DNA from: Microbacterium sp. CFH 31415
GTDB lineage: Bacteria > Actinomycetota > Actinomycetes > Actinomycetales > Microbacteriaceae
Direction of reading: 5' to 3'
NCBI RefSeq assembly: GCF_022538185.1
Contig: NZ_JAKYXC010000007.1
Coordinates: 1-64,000 of the forward strand
Length of the DNA stretch: 64,000 nt
In this document: positions 17,366-25,133 of the stretch, piece after piece
Position numbering within the stretch: the stretch's first letter is position 1
How the letters are laid out: each line of letters begins with the position of its first letter
The notes under the pieces: model-generated
Database searches by the model: none
Told to the model about the DNA's origin: nothing
What the model saw: only the letters and a program-made list of their open reading frames with translations
Translations under genes and position numbers: made by a program

Positions 17366-17388
17366 CCGCCCGCCGCATCGGGGGGCGG
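17366..17388. terminator. Weak hairpin between convergent genes
   Basis: CCGCCC and GGGCGG pair around an 11-nt loop between the aminotransferase stop and the PepSY-protein stop. It is plausibly a bidirectional terminator. The stem is short and lacks a clear U-tract. Confidence 0.4.
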
Positions 17389-17419
17389 CAGGCGATTCTG
17401 GGGGATTCTCTGGGGAGAG

Positions 17420-18097
17420 TCAGTCGACCTTCACGACGGCGAAGTCCGCGTCGAGCTCGACGTCGGCGTCCTCGCCGTTGCCGAGGTCGATCTCGACTTC
17501 GTAGACGTGGTCGGCGTCGTCGGCGTCGTCGCTGAATTCGACGCTGGTGACGGTTCCGGTGCCGACCTCGGCGAGTGCCGCGTCGGCCGCCTTCGTGCGG
17601 ACCGCCTCGTCCGTGACCGGAAGGTCGTCGCCCGTCGACTCGCCCGACGCGTCGTCCGATGAGCCGTCGTCGGAGGAGCCGTCGCCGGAGGAGCCGTCGT
17701 CGGAGGAGCCGTCATCGGACATGACGGAGACGATGCCGAACTCGGCGTCGAGCATGACCTCGACGAAACCGCCGGCGTCGAGGAGGATGTCGATCTCGTA
17801 AGCGTGGGTCGGGTCGTCGTCGATGTCGGCGTCGACGACCGTTCCGGGGCCGGTCTCTTCGAGAGCGGCCGCGATGGCGGCGTCGAGATCGGCCGGGTCG
17901 CCCGATGTCACGCCGACGGATCCGCTGCCCGGGGTCGCGCCCCGGAGGGAGTCGGTGTCGGGGGTCGCGCTGGGCGTCGCCGCGCTGGTGGTGGCGAGTG
18001 TCGCCCGCGGCGCGGCGTTCGCGGCGAACGCCGCTGCGCCGCCGGCCAGCGAGGCGACGACCGCCGCGGACGTGATGATGATGGCGCTCTTTCGCAT
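17420..18097 (-). CDS. Secreted protein with two PepSY-like domains
   Basis: This 225-residue protein has an N-terminal signal/anchor (IIITSAAVVASLAGGAAAFAANAA). It has two PepSY-type repeats of about 60 residues: one with LDAAIAAALEETGPGTVVDADID..YEIDILLDAGGFVEVMLDAEFG, and a second near the C-terminus. They are separated by a low-complexity Asp/Ser/Gly linker of repeated SSDDG units. The protein is very acidic. It lies immediately downstream of an OmpR-type two-component system, and direct-repeat boxes precede it. PepSY proteins next to such systems often inhibit proteases or tune the sensor (family knowledge). Confidence 0.85.
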   Translation of the reverse strand: MRKSAIIITSAAVVASLAGGAAAFAANAAPRATLATTSAATPSATPDTDSLRGATPGSGSVGVTSGDPADLDAAIAAALEETGPGTVVDADIDDDPTHAYEIDILLDAGGFVEVMLDAEFGIVSVMSDDGSSDDGSSGDGSSDDGSSDDASGESTGDDLPVTDEAVRTKAADAALAEVGTGTVTSVEFSDDADDADHVYEVEIDLGNGEDADVELDADFAVVKVD

Positions 18098-18137
18098 GGT
18101 GTCCTCCTGGGTAGGACTTCACCTTCGCGAATGGATG

Positions 18138-18156
18138 CTGAAGCCAGCCTGAAGCC
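18138..18156. promoter_or_regulatory. Direct-repeat response-regulator box before the PepSY gene
   Basis: CTGAAGCC occurs at 18138-18145 and again at 18149-18156. The 11-bp period is one helical turn and typical of OmpR/PhoB-class boxes. On the transcribed strand it reads as two GGCTTCAG repeats, about 40-60 bp upstream of the PepSY start. A related array lies before the regulator gene itself. Confidence 0.55.
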
Positions 18157-18164
18157 GGCGAAGA

Positions 18165-19490
18165 TCACACCGGCAGGCTCAGCGTGAACCGCGCGCCGCC
18201 GAGCGCGGCGTCGTCGAGCCGCACACTCCCGCCGTGCGCCCGCGCGATCTCCGCCACGATCGCCAGCCCGAGGCCGCTGCCGCCGGCATCCCGCGACCTC
18301 GCTTCGTCGAGCCGCACGAACCGCTCCCACACGCGCTCCCGCTCGGCGGGCGGTACGCCAGGGCCGTCGTCCTCGACCGAGACCGCAGCCATCCCGTCGG
18401 CCAGCTCGGTCGACAGCGTGATGCGGCCCGAGGCGTGCCGGACGGCGTTGTCGACGAGGTTGCGGACCGCCTGCGCGACGAGCCCGGCGTCGGCGCGCGC
18501 ACGGACCGGACGGATGCCCGACCCGTCGACCTCGACGGCGGTGGTGGCGCGCACGCGCTGCGCCTCCGCGACGAGCACGTCGTCGAGGTCGACCTCGACC
18601 GCGTCGAGGACGAGCGCATTCTCGTCGGCCTTCGCGAGCACCAGCATCCCCTGCACCAGCCGCTCCAGCCGCGCGCCTTCGCCGAGCACCGTGTCGGCGA
18701 GCAGTCGCGGCGAGACGCGTTCGGGGTGGGCGAGCGCGACCTCGGCATACTGCCGCAGCACCGCGAGGGGCGACTTGAGCTCGTGCGAGGCATCCGAGAT
18801 GAAACGCCGCTGACTGTGCTGAGCGGTCTCGAGCCGAGCGAGCATGCCGTTCATGGTCCGTGCGAGACGGCCGACCTCGTCGGTGGTGTGCGGGTCGTCG
18901 ACCCGGCGCGAGAGGTCGCTGGCCGTCACGGCGTCCACCTGGCGGCGGAGGCGATCGACGGGCGCCAGCGCACGCCCCACCGCGATCCAGGTGGTGACTC
19001 CGACGACCAGCACGATGATCGGCACCGACACTGCCAGGAGCCCCGCCACCGACGCCAGCGTCGCATCGGACTCCGCGGTGCTGCGACCGGCGACGACGAC
19101 CCAGTCGCCGCCATCGCGGTCGGCGGCGACGACGAACACGCCCGCGCCGGGGATGTCGATCGCACCCGCGAGCGCCCCGTTCCGATCGGCGAGCGGTCCG
19201 AGGTCCTCGACGACATCGCCGGCCGCCACGACGGCTCCGCTGTCGCGGTCCAGCACCTGCCAGAACCGGTCGTCGTCGACGTCGGGGAGGGAGCCGACCC
19301 CGGCGTCGTCGACCTGCTCGGCCCACGCCGTGGCATCCTGCACCGCGGCGACCTCGAGCTGACGAAGCAGCGAGGTGCGCAGCGTCAGCCAGAAGCCGAC
19401 CGCGCCGGCGATGAGCGCGACGGCGACCACCGCGACGGCGACCGACGTGATCCGCGCCCGGATGCCGAGCCGGCGTCGCGGCTCAGCCAT
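18165..19490 (-). CDS. Membrane sensor histidine kinase of a PepSY-linked two-component system
   Basis: This 441-residue classical sensor has TM1 at about 14-36, an extracytoplasmic domain, TM2 at about 148-172, a HAMP domain (GRALAPVDRLRRQVDAVTASDLSRRV), HisKA with phospho-acceptor His236 (FISDASHELKSPL) and HATPase_c (NLVDNAVRHA, DDGPGVPP, GSGLGLAIV). Its start overlaps the regulator stop by 8 nt. The signal is unknown. Pairing with a PepSY protein recalls actinobacterial cell-envelope-stress systems. Confidence 0.93.
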   Translation of the reverse strand: MAEPRRRLGIRARITSVAVAVVAVALIAGAVGFWLTLRTSLLRQLEVAAVQDATAWAEQVDDAGVGSLPDVDDDRFWQVLDRDSGAVVAAGDVVEDLGPLADRNGALAGAIDIPGAGVFVVAADRDGGDWVVVAGRSTAESDATLASVAGLLAVSVPIIVLVVGVTTWIAVGRALAPVDRLRRQVDAVTASDLSRRVDDPHTTDEVGRLARTMNGMLARLETAQHSQRRFISDASHELKSPLAVLRQYAEVALAHPERVSPRLLADTVLGEGARLERLVQGMLVLAKADENALVLDAVEVDLDDVLVAEAQRVRATTAVEVDGSGIRPVRARADAGLVAQAVRNLVDNAVRHASGRITLSTELADGMAAVSVEDDGPGVPPAERERVWERFVRLDEARSRDAGGSGLGLAIVAEIARAHGGSVRLDDAALGGARFTLSLPV

Positions 19491-20157
19491 CGGCGTCGAT
19501 CCTGTAGCCCGCCCCGCGGACGGTGCGGATGGATGCGCGGCCGAAAGGGCGGTCGACCTTGGCCCGCAGATGCCCGATGTAGACCTCGACGATGTTCGGG
19601 TCGCCGTCGAACGAGAAGTCCCACACCGCCTCGATGATCTGCGCCTTCGAGACGACCTCGCCGGCGCGGCGCATGAGGAACGACAGCACGGCGAACTCCC
19701 GGCTGGTCAGTTCGACGCGCGTGCCGCCGCGCGACACGTCGCGTGTTACGGGGTCGAGCGCGAGATCGCCGACGGTGAGGACGACGGGCCGGGGCGTCGA
19801 TCCGCGGCGAGTGAGAGCGCGCAGCCGGGCCAGCAGCACCGCGAACGAGAAGGGCTTCGTCAGATAGTCGTCGGCGCCGGTGTCGAGGCCCTCGACCTGA
19901 TCCCACACCCCGTCCTTGGCTGTGAGCATGATCACCGGCGTCCAGTTCTCCTCGTCACGCAGCGCACGGCACACGGAGTAGCCGCTCATGCCCGGCAGCA
20001 TGACGTCGAGCAGGATCACCGCGTACTCGTTCTCGCGCGCGAGCCACAGGCCGTCCACGCCGTTGTGCGCGACGTCCACGGAGAAGCCCTCCGCCTCGAG
20101 ACCACGACGCAGACCGTCGGCCAGACGCACTTCGTCGTCGACCACCAGCACGCGCAT
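19483..20157 (-). CDS. OmpR-family response regulator
   Basis: This 224-residue protein has a receiver domain with phospho-acceptor D51 (VILLDVMLPGMSG) and a C-terminal winged helix (LTSREFAVLSFLMRRAGEVVSKAQIIEAVW, then VEVYIGHLRAKVDRPFG). I use the ATG at 20157 (MRVLVVDDEV). An in-frame ATG at 20175 would put the start codon against the direct-repeat boxes at 20180-20209. It is first in the operon with the kinase, and the PepSY gene follows. It is probably autoregulated through those boxes. Confidence 0.92.
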   Translation of the reverse strand: MRVLVVDDEVRLADGLRRGLEAEGFSVDVAHNGVDGLWLARENEYAVILLDVMLPGMSGYSVCRALRDEENWTPVIMLTAKDGVWDQVEGLDTGADDYLTKPFSFAVLLARLRALTRRGSTPRPVVLTVGDLALDPVTRDVSRGGTRVELTSREFAVLSFLMRRAGEVVSKAQIIEAVWDFSFDGDPNIVEVYIGHLRAKVDRPFGRASIRTVRGAGYRIDADG

Positions 20158-20179
20158 GGATCCATCGTGTCCCATCCGA

Positions 20180-20209
20180 CCTGAATCGCGCCTGAAGCGC
20201 CGCCTGAGC
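20180..20209. promoter_or_regulatory. Triple CCTGA direct-repeat box before the response-regulator gene
   Basis: CCTGAA, CCTGAA and CCTGAG begin at 20180, 20191 and 20203, about one helical turn apart. The same CTGAA core at 11-bp spacing occurs before the PepSY gene of the same cluster. The array lies 23-50 bp upstream of the chosen regulator start and is best read as an autoregulatory operator. Confidence 0.55.
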
Positions 20210-20322
20210 CCGACGGGTTGCCACCCATGGTGCGTATGCGGCCGTCGAGCCCACCCGAACCGGCAACTAGCCCCCCGCGCTGCGCCGGCGGAGCACGTCG
20301 AGCGACTCGCCGCTGAGCCGCG

Positions 20323-21459
20323 CTAGAGCTCGACGCCGACGAGGACGGGCTCTGGCTGGAGCAGCAGCCCGAACTCGGCCTGGACCCGCCCCTGGATGTA
20401 GCGGGCGAGCTCGGCGAGCTCCGCCGCCCGCGCGCCTCCGCGATTGGTCAGGGCGAGGGCGTGCTTGCTCGACAGCGCCGCGCGCGAGCGCGGCAGCTTG
20501 AACCCCTTGCGCAGACCGCTGTGCTCGATGAGCCAGGCCGCGCTCACCTTGACGTCGGACTCCACGGTCTCCGTCGGCGGCACATACCCGTCGTACGTCG
20601 CGAGCGGGATGACGACAACGGCGTCGATGTCGGGCGCGACCGGCCAGCGCGGGCACTCCGGCGGAAGGGTGCGGGCGAACGAGGGAGACACGATCGCGTT
20701 CTGGAAGAACGACCCGGCGCTGTACGTGTCGGGGTCGTCGGCGTCGAGCACCATGCCCTTGCGCGCGCGCGTGGTGAGGACGTGATCGCGCACCCACGCG
20801 ACCGACACCGCGTCGGCGGGCCCGAGTCCGAGGGCGGTGCGGAGCTGCTCACCGGGGATGGGCCGCTCGTCGTGGCCGACCTCCACCAGCTCGAGCGTCA
20901 CCGACAGGATCACGGCGCGCCGCTCCGGCACGGAACCGTAGTGGTGCTTGAGCACCGACGTGCGGAAGCCGAGACCGAGATCCGACGCCGGCACGGTCGA
21001 CACGTCGCCGGTGGCCTCGTCGATCAGGTCGACCTCGACGAGCGTCTGCACGATCTCCTGGCCGTACGCGCCGATGTTCTGAACCGGCGCCGCGCCGACC
21101 GAGCCGGGGATGCCCGACATCGCTTCGATGCCGGCAAGGCCCTCGGCCACCGCGTGTCCGACCAGGGCGTCCCAGTCGTGCCCGGCCTGCACGCGCAGCC
21201 GCGTGAAGCCCGGCCGGGGCGAGGGGAGTCGCTCGATGCCCCGCGTGAGGATGCGCACGACGGTGCCGTCGTAGGGCTCGTCGCCGACGAACAGGTTCGA
21301 TCCGCCGCCCAGCACGAACCACGGCTTGCCGTCGGCCCACACGTCGCGGAGCACGGCGACGAGCTCGTCGGGCGTGGACGCCTCGAACATCCGCGCCGGC
21401 GCGCCGCCGGTGCGCAGCGTCGTCAGCTCGGAGAGCGGTACGGGAGTGACCTCGGTCAT
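20323..21459 (-). CDS. murB: UDP-N-acetylenolpyruvoylglucosamine reductase
   Basis: This 378-residue MurB reduces UDP-GlcNAc-enolpyruvate to UDP-MurNAc with NADPH, an early peptidoglycan step in the cytosol. The N-terminal FAD-binding domain (TTLRTGGAPARM, VLGGGSNLFVGDEPYDG, IPGSVGAAPVQNIGAYGQEI) and the C-terminal MurB domain (YSAGSFFQNAIVS with the proton-donating Ser; KLPRSRAALSSKHALALTNRGGA; LLLQPEPVLVG) are all present. Its ATG overlaps the stop of the upstream MaoC-like gene (ATGA), an unusual but tight link to fatty-acid-type dehydratases. Confidence 0.96.
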   Translation of the reverse strand: MTEVTPVPLSELTTLRTGGAPARMFEASTPDELVAVLRDVWADGKPWFVLGGGSNLFVGDEPYDGTVVRILTRGIERLPSPRPGFTRLRVQAGHDWDALVGHAVAEGLAGIEAMSGIPGSVGAAPVQNIGAYGQEIVQTLVEVDLIDEATGDVSTVPASDLGLGFRTSVLKHHYGSVPERRAVILSVTLELVEVGHDERPIPGEQLRTALGLGPADAVSVAWVRDHVLTTRARKGMVLDADDPDTYSAGSFFQNAIVSPSFARTLPPECPRWPVAPDIDAVVVIPLATYDGYVPPTETVESDVKVSAAWLIEHSGLRKGFKLPRSRAALSSKHALALTNRGGARAAELAELARYIQGRVQAEFGLLLQPEPVLVGVEL

Positions 21460-21869
21460 GCGGTGCGGACGCGCACCTGCGCCTTGCCCAGCACGGTCGT
21501 CCCGTCGAACGTCACCGTCAGGTCGATGCGCGCGGTGTCGTCGTCGACGGCACCGGCCTTCGCGACGATCGTGACCTCGGCACCGGCGTCACGGTCGACC
21601 ACGACGGGGCGTGTGAAGCGGACGCCGTACTCGAGGATGCGACCGGCGTCGCCGAGCCACGGCACGATCGTCTCGACGGCGAGGCCCATCGTCAGCATGC
21701 CATGGGCCAGCACGCCGGGAAGCCCGACCGAGGCGGCGATGTCGTCGCGGTAGTGGATCGGGTTGAAATCACCGGATGCCCCGGCATAGCGCACGAGGGA
21801 ATCCCGGGTCAGGTGGACGGTGCGCTCGGCGACGATGTCGCCCACGGCGACCTGCAGGGCGGCGCTCAC
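21456..21869 (-). CDS. MaoC-like (R)-hydratase/dehydratase, HadB type
   Basis: This 137-residue hot-dog-fold protein has the hydratase-2 motif YAGASGDFNPIHYRDDIAASVGLPGVLAHGMLTMG (as short blocks: D-FNPIH with catalytic Asp and His, and G-LAHGM). The GTG start overlaps the stop of the partner gene (GTGA). In mycobacteria HadA-HadB heterodimers dehydrate 3-hydroxyacyl-ACP. Here the pair may act on fatty-acid or acyl-CoA intermediates. Its stop overlaps murB. Confidence 0.9.
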   Translation of the reverse strand: MSAALQVAVGDIVAERTVHLTRDSLVRYAGASGDFNPIHYRDDIAASVGLPGVLAHGMLTMGLAVETIVPWLGDAGRILEYGVRFTRPVVVDRDAGAEVTIVAKAGAVDDDTARIDLTVTFDGTTVLGKAQVRVRTA

Positions 21870-22315
21870 TGGTCTCCCTCCCCCACGAGCAGGACCGAGG
21901 TCGCGGTGACGACGTGACCCCCCTCGGCGTCGGTGATCTCGGCGTCGCTCGTGACCATGGCGTTGCCGCCGAGCGCGCGGATGCCGGTGACCGTCAGGCG
22001 CGCCGTCAGCTCGTCGCCGGCGACGATGTGCCGCGAGTAGCGGAAGCGCTGCTCGGCGTGCAGCACGTTCTGCAGCACGATGCCCGAGTCGGGCTCGGCG
22101 AGCAGCTGCTGCAGCGTGAGATCCTGCACGACCATCGCGAAGGTCGGCGGCGCCACCACGTCGGGATACCCCAGCGCCTGCGCGGCCGCCGGGTCGGTGT
22201 GCTGCGGGTCGGTGGCGAAGACGGCGCGGGCGAACTCGCGCACCTTCTCGCGACCGACGAGGTAGGGGGCCGTCGGGGGGAATTCCCGGCCGACGATCTC
22301 GGGGTTCACTGGCAC
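21866..22315 (-). CDS. FAS1-like dehydratase domain protein, HadA type
   Basis: This 149-residue hot-dog-fold protein of the MaoC N-terminal (HadA/HadC) type contains VGREFPPTAPYLVGREKVREFARAV, VVAPPTFAM and an AEQRFRYSRHIVAGDEL segment. It lacks the hydratase Asp/His motif, which the HadB-like partner supplies, as expected of the structural subunit. The GTG start at 22315 is weak; a second GTG lies two codons on. It is the first gene of the hadA-hadB-murB unit. Confidence 0.85.
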   Translation of the reverse strand: MPVNPEIVGREFPPTAPYLVGREKVREFARAVFATDPQHTDPAAAQALGYPDVVAPPTFAMVVQDLTLQQLLAEPDSGIVLQNVLHAEQRFRYSRHIVAGDELTARLTVTGIRALGGNAMVTSDAEITDAEGGHVVTATSVLLVGEGDQ

Positions 22316-22356
22316 CAGGCCATCCTACCGAGCAGCCCCTCCGCACTCGCCGGGCT

Positions 22357-23154
22357 CTATGTCCGCCGGCCCCGGATGGCCCGCAGCGCCATCTGCACGG
22401 CGATCACGACCAGGAAGGCGGCGAAGAGGATGTTGCCCGTGAACGGGTCGAGCACCGTGGCGATCCACGCGCCGAGCGCGGTCGTCGTGCATGCGGCGAC
22501 GCCGATGATCGTGGCGGCGACAAGATCGACGTAGCGGCGTCGCACGTTCCCGATCGTGCCCGAGACGGCCGTCGGGATCATCATGAGCAGCGACGTGCCC
22601 TTCGCCACGAGGTCGCTCGTGCCGAAGAGCATCATGAGCGCGGGCACGACGATGATGCCGCCGCCCACGCCGATCAGGCCCGCCGTGATGCCGGTCACGA
22701 CGCCCAGCGCGACGAGCCCGGCGCCCGACGGCAGGGTCAGCGCGAGCTCCGCCTCGCGGGAGGGCACGACGAGGAAGAGGCTCACGATCACGAGCACGAG
22801 GAAACCGACGAACGCCCAGCGCAGGATGGTCTGCGACAGCCGCGGCAGCAGCCAGGTGCCGATCTGCGCGCCGACGACGGCACCGGCGGCGAGCAGAAGC
22901 GCCGGGATCCAGGCGACCGAATCGTGGATGGCGTAGGAGATCACGCCCACGGTGGCCGTGGGCACGATCGCGGCGAGCGACGTTCCAGCGGCGAGGCGCT
23001 GGTCGAAGCCGAGGGTGAGCACCAGCAGCGGGACGATGACCGTACCGCCGCCGACGCCGAACAGCCCCGACAGCAGGCCCGCGAGCAGCCCGATGCCGAT
23101 GCACGTGAGGATGGAGCGCGCACTTCTCGGGCGCGCGGTGGAGCTCTCGGCCAC
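22357..23154 (-). CDS. TauE/SafE-family membrane permease
   Basis: This 265-residue protein has about eight membrane segments and the internally duplicated Gly-rich motifs of TauE/SafE transporters (GLFGVGGGTVIVPLL near residue 35 and GLIGVGGGIIVVPAL near residue 165). Members export sulfite or sulfonates or take up organosulfur anions. The substrate here is unknown. It starts with GTG 2 bp after the DUF2510 gene and precedes the dehydratase-murB unit by 41 bp. Confidence 0.88.
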   Translation of the reverse strand: MAESSTARPRSARSILTCIGIGLLAGLLSGLFGVGGGTVIVPLLVLTLGFDQRLAAGTSLAAIVPTATVGVISYAIHDSVAWIPALLLAAGAVVGAQIGTWLLPRLSQTILRWAFVGFLVLVIVSLFLVVPSREAELALTLPSGAGLVALGVVTGITAGLIGVGGGIIVVPALMMLFGTSDLVAKGTSLLMMIPTAVSGTIGNVRRRYVDLVAATIIGVAACTTTALGAWIATVLDPFTGNILFAAFLVVIAVQMALRAIRGRRT

Positions 23155-23156
23155 GC

Positions 23157-23999
23157 TCAGTCGGCGAGATCGTCGAGGTCGTCGATGGCCCAGCCTCCGT
23201 CGACCGGCACGACCGTGTACTCGTACTGGGCCCGCTGGGCCTGCGGCTCGGCGAGGGGCTCGCCGGCCTCGTCGAGCAGGGCGTCGAACGTCTCCGTCGT
23301 CGAGATCAGGATCGCGTCGGCGCCGGTCGCGATGCCCGTCACCGTCAGCTCGTAGTCTTCAAGAGAGGCCGCGAATCCGGCCGCGCGCTCGGTGAACGCG
23401 GCGCAGTCCGCGAAGGACGTGGCCGCACGGAACTCCTCGGTGGTCGCCTCGGTGTAGGCGTCGCAATCCCCGGTCTGCCAGGCCTCGTCGTAGAGCTCGA
23501 CCGCGGCGACGGCGGCCTCTTCGTCGGATCCCGACGGTGCGACGGACTGCTGCGAACTCGTGGTGAGGCTGAGGAAGATGAGCGGGATCACGACGGCCGC
23601 GGCGATGACGATCCCGAGCATCACGACGCCCAGCACGACCCACAGGATCCACAGGTTCGACTTGCGCGGCTCGGTCGCCGCGGTGAACGCGCCGCCGTTG
23701 GCCTCGGCCCCCGGATGCGCGCCGGGGTACGGGGTCTGCTGCGTGGCGGCTGCCGGGTACTCGGGCGAGGCTCCGACGGGCGGGATGCCGAAGCCCAGCG
23801 CCGTCGCGGCATCGACCTCCGCCGCCTCCCGCTCGGACTCGGCTTCGGCTGCGGCGACGATCTCGGCCTCGGTCGGCGCGACGTTGCCGTCGGCCGTCTC
23901 GGGGTCCGGCTCCGCGACGTGCTCGGTCCACTGCGCACCGTCCCACCAGCGCAGCGCACCATGTCCGTCGTCGTACCAGCCGGGAGGTGTCGTCGCCAT
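23157..23999 (-). CDS. DUF2510-domain membrane protein
   Basis: This 280-residue protein has an N-terminal DUF2510 motif (PPGWYDDGHGALRWWDGAQWTEHV region, residues 4-28), then an acidic/Ala-rich linker. A single membrane helix lies at about residues 117-142 (LWILWVVLGVVMLGIVIAAAVVI). An extracytoplasmic domain follows with two Cys-containing segments (TGDCDAY, ADCAAF), possibly a disulfide. The function is unknown. A long G/C homopolymer hairpin lies 48-91 bp upstream of its ATG and may affect expression. Confidence 0.8.
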   Translation of the reverse strand: MATTPPGWYDDGHGALRWWDGAQWTEHVAEPDPETADGNVAPTEAEIVAAAEAESEREAAEVDAATALGFGIPPVGASPEYPAAATQQTPYPGAHPGAEANGGAFTAATEPRKSNLWILWVVLGVVMLGIVIAAAVVIPLIFLSLTTSSQQSVAPSGSDEEAAVAAVELYDEAWQTGDCDAYTEATTEEFRAATSFADCAAFTERAAGFAASLEDYELTVTGIATGADAILISTTETFDALLDEAGEPLAEPQAQRAQYEYTVVPVDGGWAIDDLDDLAD

Positions 24000-24046
24000 G
24001 CTGAAACCCTATCCCGGCGCCGTCGGCGCCGCCCGATCCGGACAGC

Positions 24047-24090
24047 GGGGGGGGGGGGGGGGGGGGGGCGGCCCCCCCCCCCCCCCCCCC
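24047..24090. repeat. Homopolymer inverted repeat G22-CGG-C19
   Basis: A run of 22 G (24047-24068) is followed by CGG and 19 C (24072-24090). It lies between the isomerase stop and the start of the DUF2510 gene. It could fold into a G:C hairpin or, as single strands, G-quadruplex or i-motif structures. Such tracts are prone to slippage, so their length may vary between cells. An assembly or sequencing artefact is also possible. Confidence 0.75.
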
Positions 24091-24101
24091 GATGACGGGT
24101 G

Positions 24102-25103
24102 TCAGCGGCTGCTGAAAGCCGCGTCGAACGCCGCCTCGGGAGCGGCGAACGCGTTGCGCGTGACGAACTCGAGCGCCTCCGGGGCGCCGATGAGCCGGTC
24201 CATGCCGGCGTCCTCCCACTCGACCGAGATCGGACCGTCATACCCGATCTGGTTCAGGGCGCGGAAGGCCGCTTCCCAGGGCACGTCGCCCCGGCCGGTC
24301 GACACGAAGTCCCAGCCACGGCGCAGGTCTGCCCACGCGAGGTGGGATCCGAGCCTCCCGTTGCGGCCGTTGCCGAGGTTGAGCTTCACGTCCTTGCAGT
24401 CGACGTGGTAGATCCGGTCGGCGAATTCGAGGATGAAGTCGACCGGGTTGAGCTGCTGCCAGATGAAATGCGACGGGTCCCAGTTGAGCCCGAACGCCTC
24501 ACGATGGCCGATCGCCTCGAGCGTGCGCACCGTCGTCCAGTAGTCGTAGGCGATCTCGGACGGATGCACCTCGTGAGCGAAACGCACGCCGACCTCGTCG
24601 AACACGTCGAGGATGGGGTTCCAGCGGTCGGCGAAGTCCTGGTAGCCCGCATCGACGGCCTCCTGCGAGACCGGCGGGAACATCGCCACGTACTTCCAGA
24701 TCGACGACCCCGTGAACCCCACGACGGTCTTCACGCCCAGTTTCGCGGCGATGCGTGCGGTGTTCTTCATCTCCTCGGCCGCGCGCTGACGCACGCCCTC
24801 CGGATCGCCGTCGCCCCACACACGGTCGGACAGGATGTCGCGGTGGCGCTGGTCGATCGGGTCGTCGCACACCGCCTGACCCTTGAGGTGGTTCGAGATC
24901 GCCCAGACCTTGAGCCCGTTGCGCTCGAGGATGTCGAGGCGCGACTGCACGTAGGCGTCGTCATCCCATCGCCACGGGTCGAGGTGATCGCCCCAGCAGG
25001 CGATCTCGAGGCCGTCATAGCCCCACTCGCCGGCCAGCCGCGCGACCTCCTCGAAGGGAAGATCGGCCCACTGGCCTGTGAACAAGGTGATCGGTCGCGA
25101 CAT
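24102..25103 (-). CDS. Sugar phosphate isomerase/epimerase-family TIM-barrel protein
   Basis: This 333-residue xylose-isomerase-like TIM barrel carries probable metal ligands in [28 protein letters not shown] and SVEWEDAG. Relatives include IolE/IolI-type dehydratases and epimerases and keto-sugar isomerases. It is last in a minus-strand unit with the Gfo/Idh/MocA dehydrogenase (30 bp upstream). The pair could oxidise and then isomerise an imported sugar or polyol such as inositol. The exact substrate is not readable. Confidence 0.85.
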   Translation of the reverse strand: MSRPITLFTGQWADLPFEEVARLAGEWGYDGLEIACWGDHLDPWRWDDDAYVQSRLDILERNGLKVWAISNHLKGQAVCDDPIDQRHRDILSDRVWGDGDPEGVRQRAAEEMKNTARIAAKLGVKTVVGFTGSSIWKYVAMFPPVSQEAVDAGYQDFADRWNPILDVFDEVGVRFAHEVHPSEIAYDYWTTVRTLEAIGHREAFGLNWDPSHFIWQQLNPVDFILEFADRIYHVDCKDVKLNLGNGRNGRLGSHLAWADLRRGWDFVSTGRGDVPWEAAFRALNQIGYDGPISVEWEDAGMDRLIGAPEALEFVTRNAFAAPEAAFDAAFSSR

Positions 25104-25133
25104 TGCGGTTCCTCCGGTTCTCGGTGTTGGGGT

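Noticed and set aside
24047-24090. Calling the G/C tract an intrinsic terminator of the isomerase gene
   Set aside because: It has no U-tract and its arms are homopolymers. A repeat or artefact description is safer.
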